In this document: one piece after another, positions 1 to 8,603 of the stretch
How positions within the stretch are numbered: the stretch's first letter is position 1
Layout: the number at the start of each line of letters is the position of its first letter
Assembly: GCA_026989045.1 (NCBI GenBank)
Contig: JALSJY010000143.1
Location: forward strand, 1-16,058
Length of the DNA: 16,058 nt
Reading direction: 5' to 3'
DNA from: Hyphomicrobiales bacterium
GTDB lineage: Bacteria > Pseudomonadota > Alphaproteobacteria > Rhizobiales > Devosiaceae
Position numbers and translations under genes: made by a program
Notes under the pieces: generated by a model
The model's database searches: none
What the model was told of the DNA's origin: nothing
Seen by the model: the letters and a program-made list of their open reading frames with translations, nothing else

Positions 1-282
1 AGTGGTAATTTCATCTAGCGCCTCATTCCAACTTATCTGCTGCCATTGCCCTGCCCCCTTTGCGCCAACACGTCGCATTGGATAAAGCAACCTATCTGGG
101 TGGTGAATGCGCTCAGCGTAACGGGCGACTTTTTCGCAAATCACCCCATCGGTATAAGGGTCGTCTTTTGCTCCCTTAACTTTGCCAATTGTTTTTCCGT
201 CCAAAATTTCAACATCTAGCGCACATGTTGATGGGCAATCATGCGGGCAGACAGATCGAGCTATTTTCAGAATAGTAGGCAT
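1..282 (-). CDS. Molybdopterin oxidoreductase, N-terminal fragment (cut by window edge)
   Basis: Reading the minus strand from the ATG at 282 gives 94 uninterrupted codons to base 1, so the gene continues off the left edge. An in-frame TAA lies 6 bases before the ATG, which fixes the start. The peptide begins MPTILKIARSVCPHDCPSTC and has a fourth cysteine at residue 49 (GVIC). This Cys-x3-Cys-x3-Cys-x(28)-Cys spacing is the N-terminal [4Fe-4S] motif of DMSO-reductase-family molybdenum enzymes. It is followed by the familiar ERIHHPDRLLYPMRRVG stretch and a tryptophan-rich segment (QWQQISWNEALDEI). No twin-arginine signal is present, which suggests a cytoplasmic enzyme such as a formate dehydrogenase-like or generic family member. 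The substrate cannot be told from this fragment. The gene is divergent from the TRAP transporter; no strong ribosome binding site is visible. Confidence 0.9.
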   Translation of the reverse strand, partial: MPTILKIARSVCPHDCPSTCALDVEILDGKTIGKVKGAKDDPYTDGVICEKVARYAERIHHPDRLLYPMRRVGAKGAGQWQQISWNEALDEITT

Positions 283-482
283 TTCTTAGCACCCAGATGA
301 TTTCACATTAACTAATATAGCAAACTAATAGATTATCAAAAACAAAAGCAATATATTAAAATATTGCGCTGATATTGTGAATATTTACCTCGAATATTTT
401 AACTAAATATTTGAGATGTTAATGAGTTAATAGCACTATTGCGAAAAATAAAATCATGGCGTAGTGTCATATATTAACATAT

Positions 483-490
483 AGGAGGAG
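483..490 (+). promoter_or_regulatory. Strong ribosome binding site of the TAXI binding protein
   Basis: AGGAGGAG, a near-perfect Shine-Dalgarno core, sits 9 to 11 bases before the ATG at 500. It is the strongest such site in the window and fits the high expression usual for periplasmic binding proteins. The rest of the 283-499 gap is very AT-rich. A weak sigma-70 candidate (TTGCGA 439-444, 17-base spacer, TAGTGT 462-467) is present but not convincing. Confidence 0.75.
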
Positions 491-499
491 AAAAACATT

Positions 500-1453
500 A
501 TGAAATTACTTAAAACACTTGTTCTTGCCAGCTTGGGAATATCCATTGCCTTTTCAGCTCAGGCTGAAACACGCATAACTTATAAATCTGCTAAAACCAC
601 ATCATCTTATTATCAAATGGCTGTGCAAATTGCTGAAGCTATGAAGCTAGGCTCAAATGGTGAAATCATTGTAACCGTTGAAGAAAGTCAAGGTTCTGTG
701 CAAAATGTAATGGAAGCAGCTGCTCGTTCAGGTAATTATGTTTTCACCACTCCTCCAGTGCTTGTAAACCTAGCTCAGGCTGGCAAGGCTATGTTTGAGG
801 GCAAAGAAAATCCTAAATTTGATGACATTAGAGCATTATTTCCAATTCCATCGCTAACCATGCATTTTGTAATGAGCAATAAAAGCGGTGTTACAAAATT
901 TGCAGACTTAGAGGGTAAAACCATTCTTTTAGGAACTGGCTCATTTGGAGCCAGAGAGGGAGAAAAATATTTAGACCTATTTGGTCTTAAAGATAAAGTT
1001 ACCCTTGCTAATGTTGAATTATCAAATGCTGTTCCTGCTCTTAAAAATGGTCAAATTGATGGTTTCGTTACTGCTGGCTCTTTCCCTGCTCCTAACGTAA
1101 TTGAAGCTGCAGCAGGAACTGGCGTTACAGTAATCTCACTAGATGACGAGCAAATTGCGCTTTCTAAACGCACTAAGCTAGTTATTCCTGCTGGCACTTA
1201 TGCTGGGCAAGATGAAGATATAACTACAACATCTTTACCAGTTGTTGCATATACTAGTTTGCAAATGGATGATGAAACAGCTTATCAACTAACCAAAACA
1301 TTTTGGTCACAAATTGCCGATATGGGCAAAGATGCAGCTTGGTGGAATGGAGTAAATGAGGGCTTAATGGCTAATATTTCTGGAAAAATTCACCCCGGAG
1401 CAATCAAATATTACAAAGAAATTGGTTTTACTATAACAGACAACCAAATGTAA
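500..1453 (+). CDS. TAXI family TRAP transporter solute-binding protein
   Basis: This 317-residue protein begins with a Sec signal peptide: KLLK, a hydrophobic core, and probable cleavage after AQA at residue 22. The mature part reads ETRITYKSAKTTSSYYQMA, and the family hallmarks follow: a Gly/Ser-rich start, an 'EESQGSVQNVMEA' segment and the GKTILLGTGSFGAREG loop near residue 145. Proteins of this type (TRAP-associated extracytoplasmic immunogenic) bind an organic anion in the periplasm and pass it to a sodium- or proton-coupled TRAP permease. Known TAXI ligands include glutamate and other dicarboxylates, but the ligand here cannot be read from sequence. The partner permease is directly downstream. 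An 11-bp hairpin just after the stop probably makes this the more abundant product, as expected when binding protein must exceed permease. Length is typical for the family. Confidence 0.93.
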   Translation: MKLLKTLVLASLGISIAFSAQAETRITYKSAKTTSSYYQMAVQIAEAMKLGSNGEIIVTVEESQGSVQNVMEAAARSGNYVFTTPPVLVNLAQAGKAMFEGKENPKFDDIRALFPIPSLTMHFVMSNKSGVTKFADLEGKTILLGTGSFGAREGEKYLDLFGLKDKVTLANVELSNAVPALKNGQIDGFVTAGSFPAPNVIEAAAGTGVTVISLDDEQIALSKRTKLVIPAGTYAGQDEDITTTSLPVVAYTSLQMDDETAYQLTKTFWSQIADMGKDAAWWNGVNEGLMANISGKIHPGAIKYYKEIGFTITDNQM

Positions 1454-1468
1454 ATTTGATAAATTGTT

Positions 1469-1499
1469 AAAGCCAAGAATTTATTTTCTTGGCTTTTCT
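1469..1499 (+). terminator. Intercistronic hairpin / partial terminator
   Basis: A perfect 11-bp inverted repeat (AAAGCCAAGAA 1469-1479, TTCTTGGCTTT 1486-1496) with a 6-base loop starts 15 bases after the binding-protein stop. It runs into a short T-rich tail (TTTTCT). The form is that of a Rho-independent terminator, but the U tract is short, so partial read-through into the permease is expected. The alternative is an mRNA-stabilising hairpin. It also argues against permease starts upstream of about 1500. Confidence 0.75.
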
Positions 1500-1520
1500 A
1501 TGTCAATTAGGGGCGCAATT

Positions 1521-3302
1521 ATGAAGGATCGATTTCAGGATTTTCCGATATCACATTTTTTTTGGATTGCTCTTGGCGCTCTAACAATTGCTTTTCATCT
1601 CTGGCTAATATTTTCAGGGTTAATTCCAAATCTTGTCAGTCGCCCGTTGCATATGGCGTTAGCTCTTCCTTGGGCAATGGTTTATATTTCCAAAACTGGC
1701 TTTATGCGAATAAGTGGCGCAATTCTGGCAGCAATTGGTATTTTTTCTACTTTGTGGATTGCTCTTAACCAGTCTATGCTGGCAGATCAATATGGTTTCA
1801 TCAGTAGCAATTTTCAAATTTTCATTGGGATAAGTCTTTTAGTCGTTGTGCTTGAAATGGCTAGGCGCTCTATTGGTTGGCCTTTGCCGCTCGTTGCTTT
1901 GATAGCTTTGCTTTATGGATTATTTGGGCAGTATATTCCGGGAGAATTTGGATATTCTGGCATTCCAATTGAAAGCTTCCTAGGCACATTAACTATTGCC
2001 GAGGGGGGGATTTGGGGCAAATTAACGGGTATTTCTGTAAGTATTGTTGCAATTTTTGTTATTTTTGGAGCAGCATTAAATGCTGGTGAAGCTGGGCAAG
2101 GATTTATGAATATTGCCGCTGCAGCAGCTGGTCGCCTAAAGGGTGGGGCGGCAAAAGTATCAGTTATTTCATCAGCTTTATTTGGTTCAATTTCAGGCTC
2201 TGCATCTGCCAATGTTGCCTCCACTGGTGCAATAACCCTTCCTGCGATGACAAAATTGGGTTACCCACGCTCGCTTGCGGGAGCAGTTGAGGCAGTAGCT
2301 TCATCAGGCGGTCAGATAATGCCTCCATTGATGGGTGCTGGTGCTTTTATTATGGTCGAGCTTACTGGTGTTCCTTATACAGGTATTATGGCAGCAGCAT
2401 TATTGCCAGCAATATTATTTTTTGTTGCAGTATGGGTTGGTATAAACGCATTTAGCCTGCGTCATGAGCTTAAGGGGTTGCCAAAAGATCAGCAACCAAA
2501 ATCAAAAACCATTATCATAACATCTGCTTTTTTCATGCTGCCTTTTTCAGTTTTATTATGGGGAATGTTTATCGGAAAATATACGCCGCAATATGCCGCC
2601 TCTATGGCAATATTGGCGGCAAGCATTCTACTATTGTTCAATGCTAAACTGAAAATTGATAGAAAGCAGTTCTTATACCGTTTAGGGCAGGTTTGCTTAA
2701 ATGCTGGCAAACAAATATCAATGATTGCATCAATTATTCTTTGCGCTTCAATTGTCATTGGAATTTTGGGCATCACAGGGTTAGGTGTAAAAATAACCTC
2801 ACTAATCCTTTCTGGTTCTGGCGGAATGTTATGGCCAGCACTACTTCTTACAGCCCTTGCATGTTTAATTTTAGGAATGGAAGTGCCAACAACTGCGGCC
2901 TATGTAATCTCTGTTTCAATTGCAGGGCCTGCTTTGATAGAATTAGGTGTTGAGCCTTTACAGGCACACCTATTTATTTTCTGGTTTGCTCTATTAAGCA
3001 CTATTACGCCACCCGTATGTGGTGCTGTATTCATTGCAGCTGGCATGGTGCAAGAAAATTGGCTCAAAGTAGCAGGCTCAGCAATGGCATTAGGTTTAGG
3101 TCTATACCTCATTCCGTTGGGAATGATAGCAAATCCATATCTCATACAATTAGCAGAATTCCCAGCATTTGCAATATTATCAGCAATTAAAGTGGCCGTT
3201 GCCCTGACCTTAATTTCATATGCCATTATAGCCCCAAAACCAATTTCCTTACGAATATCCATGATCATATTTGGATTAGGAATTATGTTTATTAGTTTTT
3301 AG
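1521..3302 (+). CDS. TRAP transporter permease, fused DctQ-DctM (TAXI type)
   Basis: The inner-membrane permease has 593 residues from the chosen ATG. It joins a small DctQ-like part (about the first 150 residues, four or so membrane helices) to a DctM part with many helices, the usual build for TAXI systems. The DctM signature is clear at residues 208-245: GGAAK, then SALFGSISGSASANVAST and the ITLPAMTKLGYPR segment. A second membrane half carries LGMEVPTTAAYV and STITPPVCGAVFIAAG. The reading frame is open back to a TTG at 1464, but that stretch is the hairpin at 1469-1496. The ATG at 1521 has AGGGG (1509-1513) seven bases upstream, so I use it; ATG 1500 is also possible. The gene works with the binding protein upstream to import an unidentified organic acid. 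A G7 run at 2003-2009 encodes Gly-Gly. Confidence 0.92.
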   Translation: MKDRFQDFPISHFFWIALGALTIAFHLWLIFSGLIPNLVSRPLHMALALPWAMVYISKTGFMRISGAILAAIGIFSTLWIALNQSMLADQYGFISSNFQIFIGISLLVVVLEMARRSIGWPLPLVALIALLYGLFGQYIPGEFGYSGIPIESFLGTLTIAEGGIWGKLTGISVSIVAIFVIFGAALNAGEAGQGFMNIAAAAAGRLKGGAAKVSVISSALFGSISGSASANVASTGAITLPAMTKLGYPRSLAGAVEAVASSGGQIMPPLMGAGAFIMVELTGVPYTGIMAAALLPAILFFVAVWVGINAFSLRHELKGLPKDQQPKSKTIIITSAFFMLPFSVLLWGMFIGKYTPQYAASMAILAASILLLFNAKLKIDRKQFLYRLGQVCLNAGKQISMIASIILCASIVIGILGITGLGVKITSLILSGSGGMLWPALLLTALACLILGMEVPTTAAYVISVSIAGPALIELGVEPLQAHLFIFWFALLSTITPPVCGAVFIAAGMVQENWLKVAGSAMALGLGLYLIPLGMIANPYLIQLAEFPAFAILSAIKVAVALTLISYAIIAPKPISLRISMIIFGLGIMFISF

Positions 3303-3385
3303 TGACAAGTCTAAAATAATGCTAATTTACAGTGCAATGGTTTTACTATATCGATAAAATAATTCTGCATGGCATAAGCGCAATT

Positions 3386-3415
3386 TACTAGGTGAAATTA
3401 TATACAGACCTAGTA
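3386..3415. repeat. Inverted repeat between convergent genes
   Basis: TACTAGGT (3386-3393) and ACCTAGTA (3408-3415) are perfect 8-bp arms around a 14-base loop, lying between the convergent ends of the TRAP permease and the RND pump. No run of T follows on either strand, so it is not a standard terminator. It could form a weak bidirectional transcription end or an RNA 3' hairpin. Nothing else is visible in 3303-3438. Confidence 0.45.
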
Positions 3416-3438
3416 GCTCTAGGATAGCATCTTTTCAT

Positions 3439-6400
3439 TTACTGCTTCTTAAATCTAGTAGCACCAATGTCATCTAAAATAACATATAACGGTGGCAGTA
3501 CAAGCAACACTAAAATTGTTGAAACAAGCAGACCAAAAACCAGTGAAATAACCAATGGAATGATAGAGGCAGCCTGTGCGCTGGTTTCTGCTAACAGAGG
3601 TAACATGCCAACAATGGTTGTTGTGGTAGTAATAAAAATTGGCCTTGCTCTAGCTCGGCTGGCTTTTCCTGCTGCAATAGCAACAGGCACATTTTGCGCA
3701 CGATACATATTGATATATTCCATCAATAAAATTGAATTATTCACCACAATGCCCGCAAGCGAAGCCGCACCAATTAGCGAGGGCATAGAAATATCATACC
3801 CCATAAACACATGCCCCCAGATTGAGCCGATCAACGCCATAGGAATAGCAATCATCACAATTATTGGCACAATATAGGAGCGGAATTGAAACGAGAGAAT
3901 AAGAAAAACACCAAGCATTCCTATAGCCAGTCCCTTTGCGATAGAGGAGGCAGTTTCGGCGGTCGAGGCCACCTGACCTAAAAAGCTAACACTTAGATTT
4001 GGATAATTTTCTTCAAATTCTGGTAGCCAATTTTCCTCTAAATCTTTCATCAAAGCGCCAGCATTTGCTTTACCTGCATCAACATTTGCCTCCACCGTCA
4101 CTGTGCGCATGCCATCTACAAGTGTGATTTTTGCCCACTCACGAGTTTGTTCGAAATCAGCCACAACACTAAGAGGAACAGATTTACCAATCTTTGAAAT
4201 CAGCATTGAATTATCTAAGCTATCAAGCGTTTCATGTTCAGGTGAATTTTGACTTATTACAATTTCTACCTCTTGATCGCCTAGCTGAATATTATCAACG
4301 ATATCACCAAGTATAGATGATCGTAATTGCGATGAAACTGAAGCAGAGGTAAAGCCGAGCGCTGTCGCGCCATCTGCTAGTGATAATTGGCGCTGAGGCT
4401 TACCAGGGCGTAAATCATCCATCACATTAAATACACCTACATAGCCGCTTAAATAATCAACAAGTCCTGATGAAGCCATTTTCATTTCATTAAGATCTTC
4501 GCCTTGAATGCGTATCTCAATTGGTATGCCAGCTGGCCCAAAACCAGGTTCTTGAATGCTTAAGTTTATAAGACCATAAATCGGGCCGATTTCTTTGCGC
4601 CAAAGTGGAATGAAAACGTCTAAATAAGTGCTACGAACTTCTGCGCTTAACAAGTCAACACCTACAGTTGCAACGTGTGAGCCAGACTCTCCAGCACTTA
4701 GATTTTGATTATAGCGCACCTGCACCGCCTGCACTAAATCCTGACCATCTGGCTGCTCTAAATCTTCGTTTATTCGCTCAAGAGCACCAACAACTTGTGC
4801 CACTGCTTTTTCGGTTGTGCTTAGGGGAGTTCCTTGGGGCATTAAAATACGAGCTTCAATTATATCGCCCTCCATTGCTGGCATGGCTTCCATTTTTATG
4901 TTGCCGCCTGCAAAAAATCCAACTGAGCCAAGCAAAGTGAGTATCAATGCACCAAAAACCAAATAGCGGAATTTTATTGCCTTATCGGCAGCTATGCCTG
5001 TTCCCTCTCGAAATTTCTCAAAACCTTTTTCAAATGCAATAATAAAGCGATTTTTTTCTTTGTTAGCAGCTTTTGCAATAGGGTTTTTTAATTGATGTGG
5101 CAGAATTAAAAATGCTTGAATAAGAGAAGCGGCAAGAGCTGCAATCAACACAATTGGCATCACCTCTAAAACAGTGCCTAATTCTCCTGCAAGAAATGAC
5201 AGGGGAGCAAAAACTACCACCGTTGTTAAAAAAGACGATGTAACGCCAGCAAAAACCCGTTTCACCCCAGTTGTAACAGCATCAAGAGAATCCTCTCCCT
5301 GTGCGACCTGATCAACAATGCTATCAGTAATAACTACCGCAGAATCCATTACAATGCCAATGGCTATTAACAGCCCAACAAGTGTTATCATATTTAATGA
5401 AAGACCTAAAGTTGCCATGGCAATAAATGCTCCCGCAAAAGCAACTGGCAGACCAAGAATTGCCCAAATTGCTAGGCTTGGGCGGTAAAACACACTCATC
5501 ACGAGTGCTACAAGAATTAGACCCATAATTCCGTTATTAACTAGCATTTTTAGACGCTCTTCTACGATTGAAGTCATGTCTTGCGTCTTAGTAAGGCTTA
5601 CACCATCGCCTAATATTTTTTGTTCAGCATCAAGGAATTCTGTGATGTCAGCCATAACATTTATTGCATCACTATCCTTATTTTTCATTATTTCTAATAT
5701 AAGCGCTCTCTCGCCATTAAAGAAGATTTTTTCTTCGTCTAAGTCATAAGAATTAGTAATTTTAGCAATGTCACCAAGTGTTAATTCAGCACCTGACTTT
5801 CCAGCAAGGACTACTAATTTACTTAAATCGTCAATAGATCGGCTCTGGTTAACAAATCTAAGTTGAACATCTTGCTCATTGGTTTTTATATCACCAAGGG
5901 GGGAATCAATATTTTGCTGGCGTATCAGGTTTGAAATATCACTGATAGAAAGGCCGTATTGTTGCAGGGTTTCACTGGCAATTTCTACCTGCCATTGGCG
6001 CTGGGAAAGACCCTTAACTCGCACATCGGCTACATTTTTTATCTTATAAAGCCTTTGCTCTAAAGAATTAGTATATGTCTCTAAATCAGCAAATGACATG
6101 TCGCCAGTAACCGCAAGCGCCATAACCAAATCGGTTGTATATAATTGTTTTATAATCGGGGCTTCTGCTTTAGCAGGGAAGTCTGTTATAGCGTTAATTT
6201 TGGCATCTACATCATCTAAAAAACGAGAAACATCCCCAGAGGGTTTCATTTTAGCAATAGCGCTGGCGACATTATCTTGGGCGGTGCAAGTAAATTCCTC
6301 AAGATTATTAACGCTTTTTAGAGCGTCATCTATTCGCAAACAAATTGCATCTTCAACATCGGTTGCGCTCGCTCCTCGATAAGCAACGGTAATGCTTGCC

Positions 6401-6525
6401 TCTGTTGGAGAATAATCTGGGAATGTCTCACGCAATAATTTTGGTGCTGAAAAAATACCCATTGCTAATATAACTATAAGCAACAGGTTTGAAGCCGTTG
6501 GGTGGCCAGCAAACCAGCGAATCAT
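3439..6525 (-). CDS. RND efflux pump, inner-membrane transporter
   Basis: At 1028 residues this matches full-length AcrB-type pumps. It has an N-terminal membrane helix (MIRWFAGHPTASNLLLIVIL), a first periplasmic porter/docking region (about 35-325), a block of helices (330-475), a second periplasmic region (about 550-860) and a final block of helices (865-1015). Such pumps use proton flow to push hydrophobic or amphiphilic compounds, lipids or metals out through a three-part complex. Helix 4 reads AIGIVMDSAVVITDSI: Asp394 aligns with AcrB Asp407, but the next position is Ser395 instead of Asp408. In helix 10, GIVVNNSILLMEY has Asn929 where AcrB has Lys940. The pump is therefore not a plain AcrB orthologue and the substrate is unknown. 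The gene overlaps its adaptor by ATGA, so the two are translationally coupled. No outer-membrane TolC gene lies nearby. Confidence 0.92.
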   Translation of the reverse strand: MIRWFAGHPTASNLLLIVILAMGIFSAPKLLRETFPDYSPTEASITVAYRGASATDVEDAICLRIDDALKSVNNLEEFTCTAQDNVASAIAKMKPSGDVSRFLDDVDAKINAITDFPAKAEAPIIKQLYTTDLVMALAVTGDMSFADLETYTNSLEQRLYKIKNVADVRVKGLSQRQWQVEIASETLQQYGLSISDISNLIRQQNIDSPLGDIKTNEQDVQLRFVNQSRSIDDLSKLVVLAGKSGAELTLGDIAKITNSYDLDEEKIFFNGERALILEIMKNKDSDAINVMADITEFLDAEQKILGDGVSLTKTQDMTSIVEERLKMLVNNGIMGLILVALVMSVFYRPSLAIWAILGLPVAFAGAFIAMATLGLSLNMITLVGLLIAIGIVMDSAVVITDSIVDQVAQGEDSLDAVTTGVKRVFAGVTSSFLTTVVVFAPLSFLAGELGTVLEVMPIVLIAALAASLIQAFLILPHQLKNPIAKAANKEKNRFIIAFEKGFEKFREGTGIAADKAIKFRYLVFGALILTLLGSVGFFAGGNIKMEAMPAMEGDIIEARILMPQGTPLSTTEKAVAQVVGALERINEDLEQPDGQDLVQAVQVRYNQNLSAGESGSHVATVGVDLLSAEVRSTYLDVFIPLWRKEIGPIYGLINLSIQEPGFGPAGIPIEIRIQGEDLNEMKMASSGLVDYLSGYVGVFNVMDDLRPGKPQRQLSLADGATALGFTSASVSSQLRSSILGDIVDNIQLGDQEVEIVISQNSPEHETLDSLDNSMLISKIGKSVPLSVVADFEQTREWAKITLVDGMRTVTVEANVDAGKANAGALMKDLEENWLPEFEENYPNLSVSFLGQVASTAETASSIAKGLAIGMLGVFLILSFQFRSYIVPIIVMIAIPMALIGSIWGHVFMGYDISMPSLIGAASLAGIVVNNSILLMEYINMYRAQNVPVAIAAGKASRARARPIFITTTTTIVGMLPLLAETSAQAASIIPLVISLVFGLLVSTILVLLVLPPLYVILDDIGATRFKKQ

Positions 6526-7880
6526 AAATCTGCTCCTATGCCTGCTCCCATGGCGCTATTTATTAGCTTTTCTTCAACACCTAAGTCACGCTTTGGATTA
6601 AGCAAAATACCAGAAATTGCTGGCACAATATCATCAAGAATAACGACTTCACCAACTTCCAAGCCAGATTGAATGAAAGCCAGTCCATCTTGATAGAATT
6701 CAACCTCCACTTCCCGCCTTTCTAAACGGTTATCTGCATCAACCAAATAGACCCAATTCTCTCGCACAGAGGCTTGAGGAATAATTATACTAGGCTGGTT
6801 AGCCTTGATTGATAAGCTCCCTAAAACATACATTCCCTTAAACAAAGGTGGGTTTTGGTTGGGGTTTGACCAATCTTTTGGCTGCTCTACACTTAAAACT
6901 ACACGGATTGTGCGGGTAGCTGGATCAATTCCATTAGCGATACGCATAACTTTAGCATCCCAGTTTTGACTTTCACCCACCAGTTGCACATTTGCTTTAA
7001 CATCGGAAAGATTGAGATTATCTGCGCCCGTTGGCAATTGGCTTAAAACATTGTGCAGGCTTTGCATTGGCATTTGCAAAACCACTTCAGAGGCTTTTAT
7101 GCCATCGCCTGAGAAAAGCAATTGCGAGGGGTTTATATATTGATATTTTTGCGCTTTTACTTCGCTGATACGAATATCAAAAGGGGCATAAATTTTTGTA
7201 TCCTCAATATCACGCATCACCTGCTCACGCTTAGTTAAAAGTCTTTCTTTTTGCGCATCAAGTTTGGTTAATTTTATTGGAATGATATTTAGTTGATTTA
7301 ACAGCGATTGTACTGCTTGGCGCTGTTGCAATGTTGCTTTTAATTGCGCATCAAGTCCTGCTTTAGAGATTGATCCAGAATCTACCAATTTAGAGGTGCG
7401 CTCCAAATCAGCCTCTGCCAATGATAAACGTTGCTCTTCAAGCTCAAATAAAGCAGAAATATTCTCACCCTCTTGATTTAATTGCGCCACTTCTGCATCT
7501 AAGCTAGCAATTTCAGCCTCTATCTCTGTTAAAGCAAGTTGATAAATATTATCATCAATTTCCATTAACAAAGTATCTTTAGCTAGAACTGCCCCGCTTT
7601 CAAGTTCAGCATGACGAAAAATAACCCGCCCCTTAACGTTGGAAATAGCGCTCCAAGTTCTTTGTGGTGAGGCAGTGCCAAAACCTGTGGCTTTGATTAC
7701 ATAGGGCATAAGGGCAGTTTTTATAACCTGCACTGGTCGTTGAGTTTCAGCCGCCTGTATGCGTTCGGGTGGTTGTTTCCTTGCTACAAAATTTGCAACT
7801 ATTGCTATGCCGACAACAATTGAAATAACTAAGATTAAAACCCTCAGGAAAATTGTTTTTTTTGAAGTCTTAGCTGTCAT
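6522..7880 (-). CDS. RND efflux periplasmic adaptor (HlyD/MFP family)
   Basis: This is the membrane-fusion partner that links the RND pump to an outer-membrane channel. From the ATG at 7880 it is 452 residues: a basic N-terminus (MTAKTSKKT), one membrane anchor (about 10-33), a first lipoyl half (about 80-112, with SGAVLAKDTLLMEID), a long coiled-coil hairpin (about 113-225, rich in Leu, Glu and Gln), the second lipoyl half (TKIYAPFDIRISEVKA) and beta-barrel and membrane-proximal domains. No lipobox cysteine is seen, so it is anchored by the helix rather than by lipid. The frame is also open back to a GTG at 7928 with AAGG upstream, which would add 16 residues before the anchor; I prefer the ATG because the anchor then sits at the N-terminus. 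The stop overlaps the start of the pump (ATGA at 6522-6525). Confidence 0.9.
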   Translation of the reverse strand: MTAKTSKKTIFLRVLILVISIVVGIAIVANFVARKQPPERIQAAETQRPVQVIKTALMPYVIKATGFGTASPQRTWSAISNVKGRVIFRHAELESGAVLAKDTLLMEIDDNIYQLALTEIEAEIASLDAEVAQLNQEGENISALFELEEQRLSLAEADLERTSKLVDSGSISKAGLDAQLKATLQQRQAVQSLLNQLNIIPIKLTKLDAQKERLLTKREQVMRDIEDTKIYAPFDIRISEVKAQKYQYINPSQLLFSGDGIKASEVVLQMPMQSLHNVLSQLPTGADNLNLSDVKANVQLVGESQNWDAKVMRIANGIDPATRTIRVVLSVEQPKDWSNPNQNPPLFKGMYVLGSLSIKANQPSIIIPQASVRENWVYLVDADNRLERREVEVEFYQDGLAFIQSGLEVGEVVILDDIVPAISGILLNPKRDLGVEEKLINSAMGAGIGADL

Positions 7881-7939
7881 TTGCTTTGCCCTAGAGTTAT
7901 TTGATTTGCATATAATTTGACTTAACACAATCTACCTTA

Positions 7940-7953
7940 GTTACAAGTTACAA
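7940..7953. repeat. Tandem 7-bp repeat before the efflux operon
   Basis: GTTACAAGTTACAA is a perfect head-to-tail duplication just upstream of the GTG/ATG candidates of the adaptor. Its position suits an operator or activator site for the efflux operon, but no regulator gene is adjacent and chance is possible in such AT-rich sequence. The rest of 7881-8022 shows no convincing promoter or terminator. Confidence 0.35.
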
Positions 7954-8022
7954 ATATTTCATGTTTAGATACGCAGTTATAATTATATGCTATATGCAAT
8001 TATTTTGCTTGCTTAGCTTTGC

Positions 8023-8589
8023 CTAAAATGGCGAGATGCCAAATAGCCAGCCATGAAAATAAAAGCCAAATATTACAAAGATAATTGTGCCGAAAGCAAG
8101 TGCTGAAATATCACCTTGATTTGAGGTAAATTTATAGTTTTCATTGCCCTTTAGTGCATAAAAAATCAGCGAGACAATTGCGTATATAAGAAAGCTTCCA
8201 AATACTAGAATTGAGGCTAAGTCACCATTTGAAATTAAATGTCCAATTGACCATAATAATGTTCCGGCCATCATTGGATGTTTGACCATGAGCAAAATAC
8301 GACCTGGTTGTTTTTTGGTAACTAAAAACATCACAAAACCAACCCAAATGAATAATGCCGTTACATGACTTGCCCAACTTGGAGGGTAATAAATGTCTGG
8401 TGCTTGGGGGCGAAAAATAATCCAACCCCAAATGATTATTATTATTCCTAGCAAAGAGAAAAAAGAATAAGTCCAACGCCATTTAATAAGACCTATACTA
8501 TTGATAACTTTTTGCTTGAAGCTTGGGAAAAACACAGGTGCAGCATGTGGGATATAAAAAACTATCAGGCCAATAATTAAAACAAGCAT
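8023..8589 (-). CDS. NnrU family membrane protein
   Basis: This 188-residue integral membrane protein has about five or six hydrophobic segments (roughly 1-20, 38-58, 75-92, 108-120, 126-146 and 165-185). The family motif is seen at residues 100-123: LMVKHPMMAGTLLWSIGHLISNGD, with conserved Lys103-His104-Pro105, Trp113, His117 and Asn121-Gly122-Asp123. NnrU-type proteins belong to the isoprenylcysteine-methyltransferase-like membrane fold. They were named from a locus near nitrite/nitric oxide reductase genes in Rhodobacter, but most alphaproteobacterial copies, like this one, have no denitrification genes beside them, and their reaction is unsettled. The start is supported by AAGGA six bases upstream. 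Upstream lies a long hexanucleotide array that may supply its -35 element. Confidence 0.88.
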   Translation of the reverse strand: MLVLIIGLIVFYIPHAAPVFFPSFKQKVINSIGLIKWRWTYSFFSLLGIIIIIWGWIIFRPQAPDIYYPPSWASHVTALFIWVGFVMFLVTKKQPGRILLMVKHPMMAGTLLWSIGHLISNGDLASILVFGSFLIYAIVSLIFYALKGNENYKFTSNQGDISALAFGTIIFVIFGFYFHGWLFGISPF

Positions 8590-8603
8590 TATATATCCTT
8601 GAG

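Noticed and set aside
413..432. FNR-like site TTGAGATGTTAATGAGTTAA
   Set aside because: The half-sites do not match TTGAT-N4-ATCAA well enough, and such matches are common in AT-rich DNA.
1464..1520. Extended N-terminus of the TRAP permease from TTG 1464
   Set aside because: The stretch is the perfect hairpin, and the ATG at 1521 has a proper ribosome binding site.
3467..3877. 136-codon plus-strand open frame over the RND pump
   Set aside because: It lies wholly opposite the 3' end of an intact pump; low-complexity hydrophobic content mirrors the membrane helices on the other strand.
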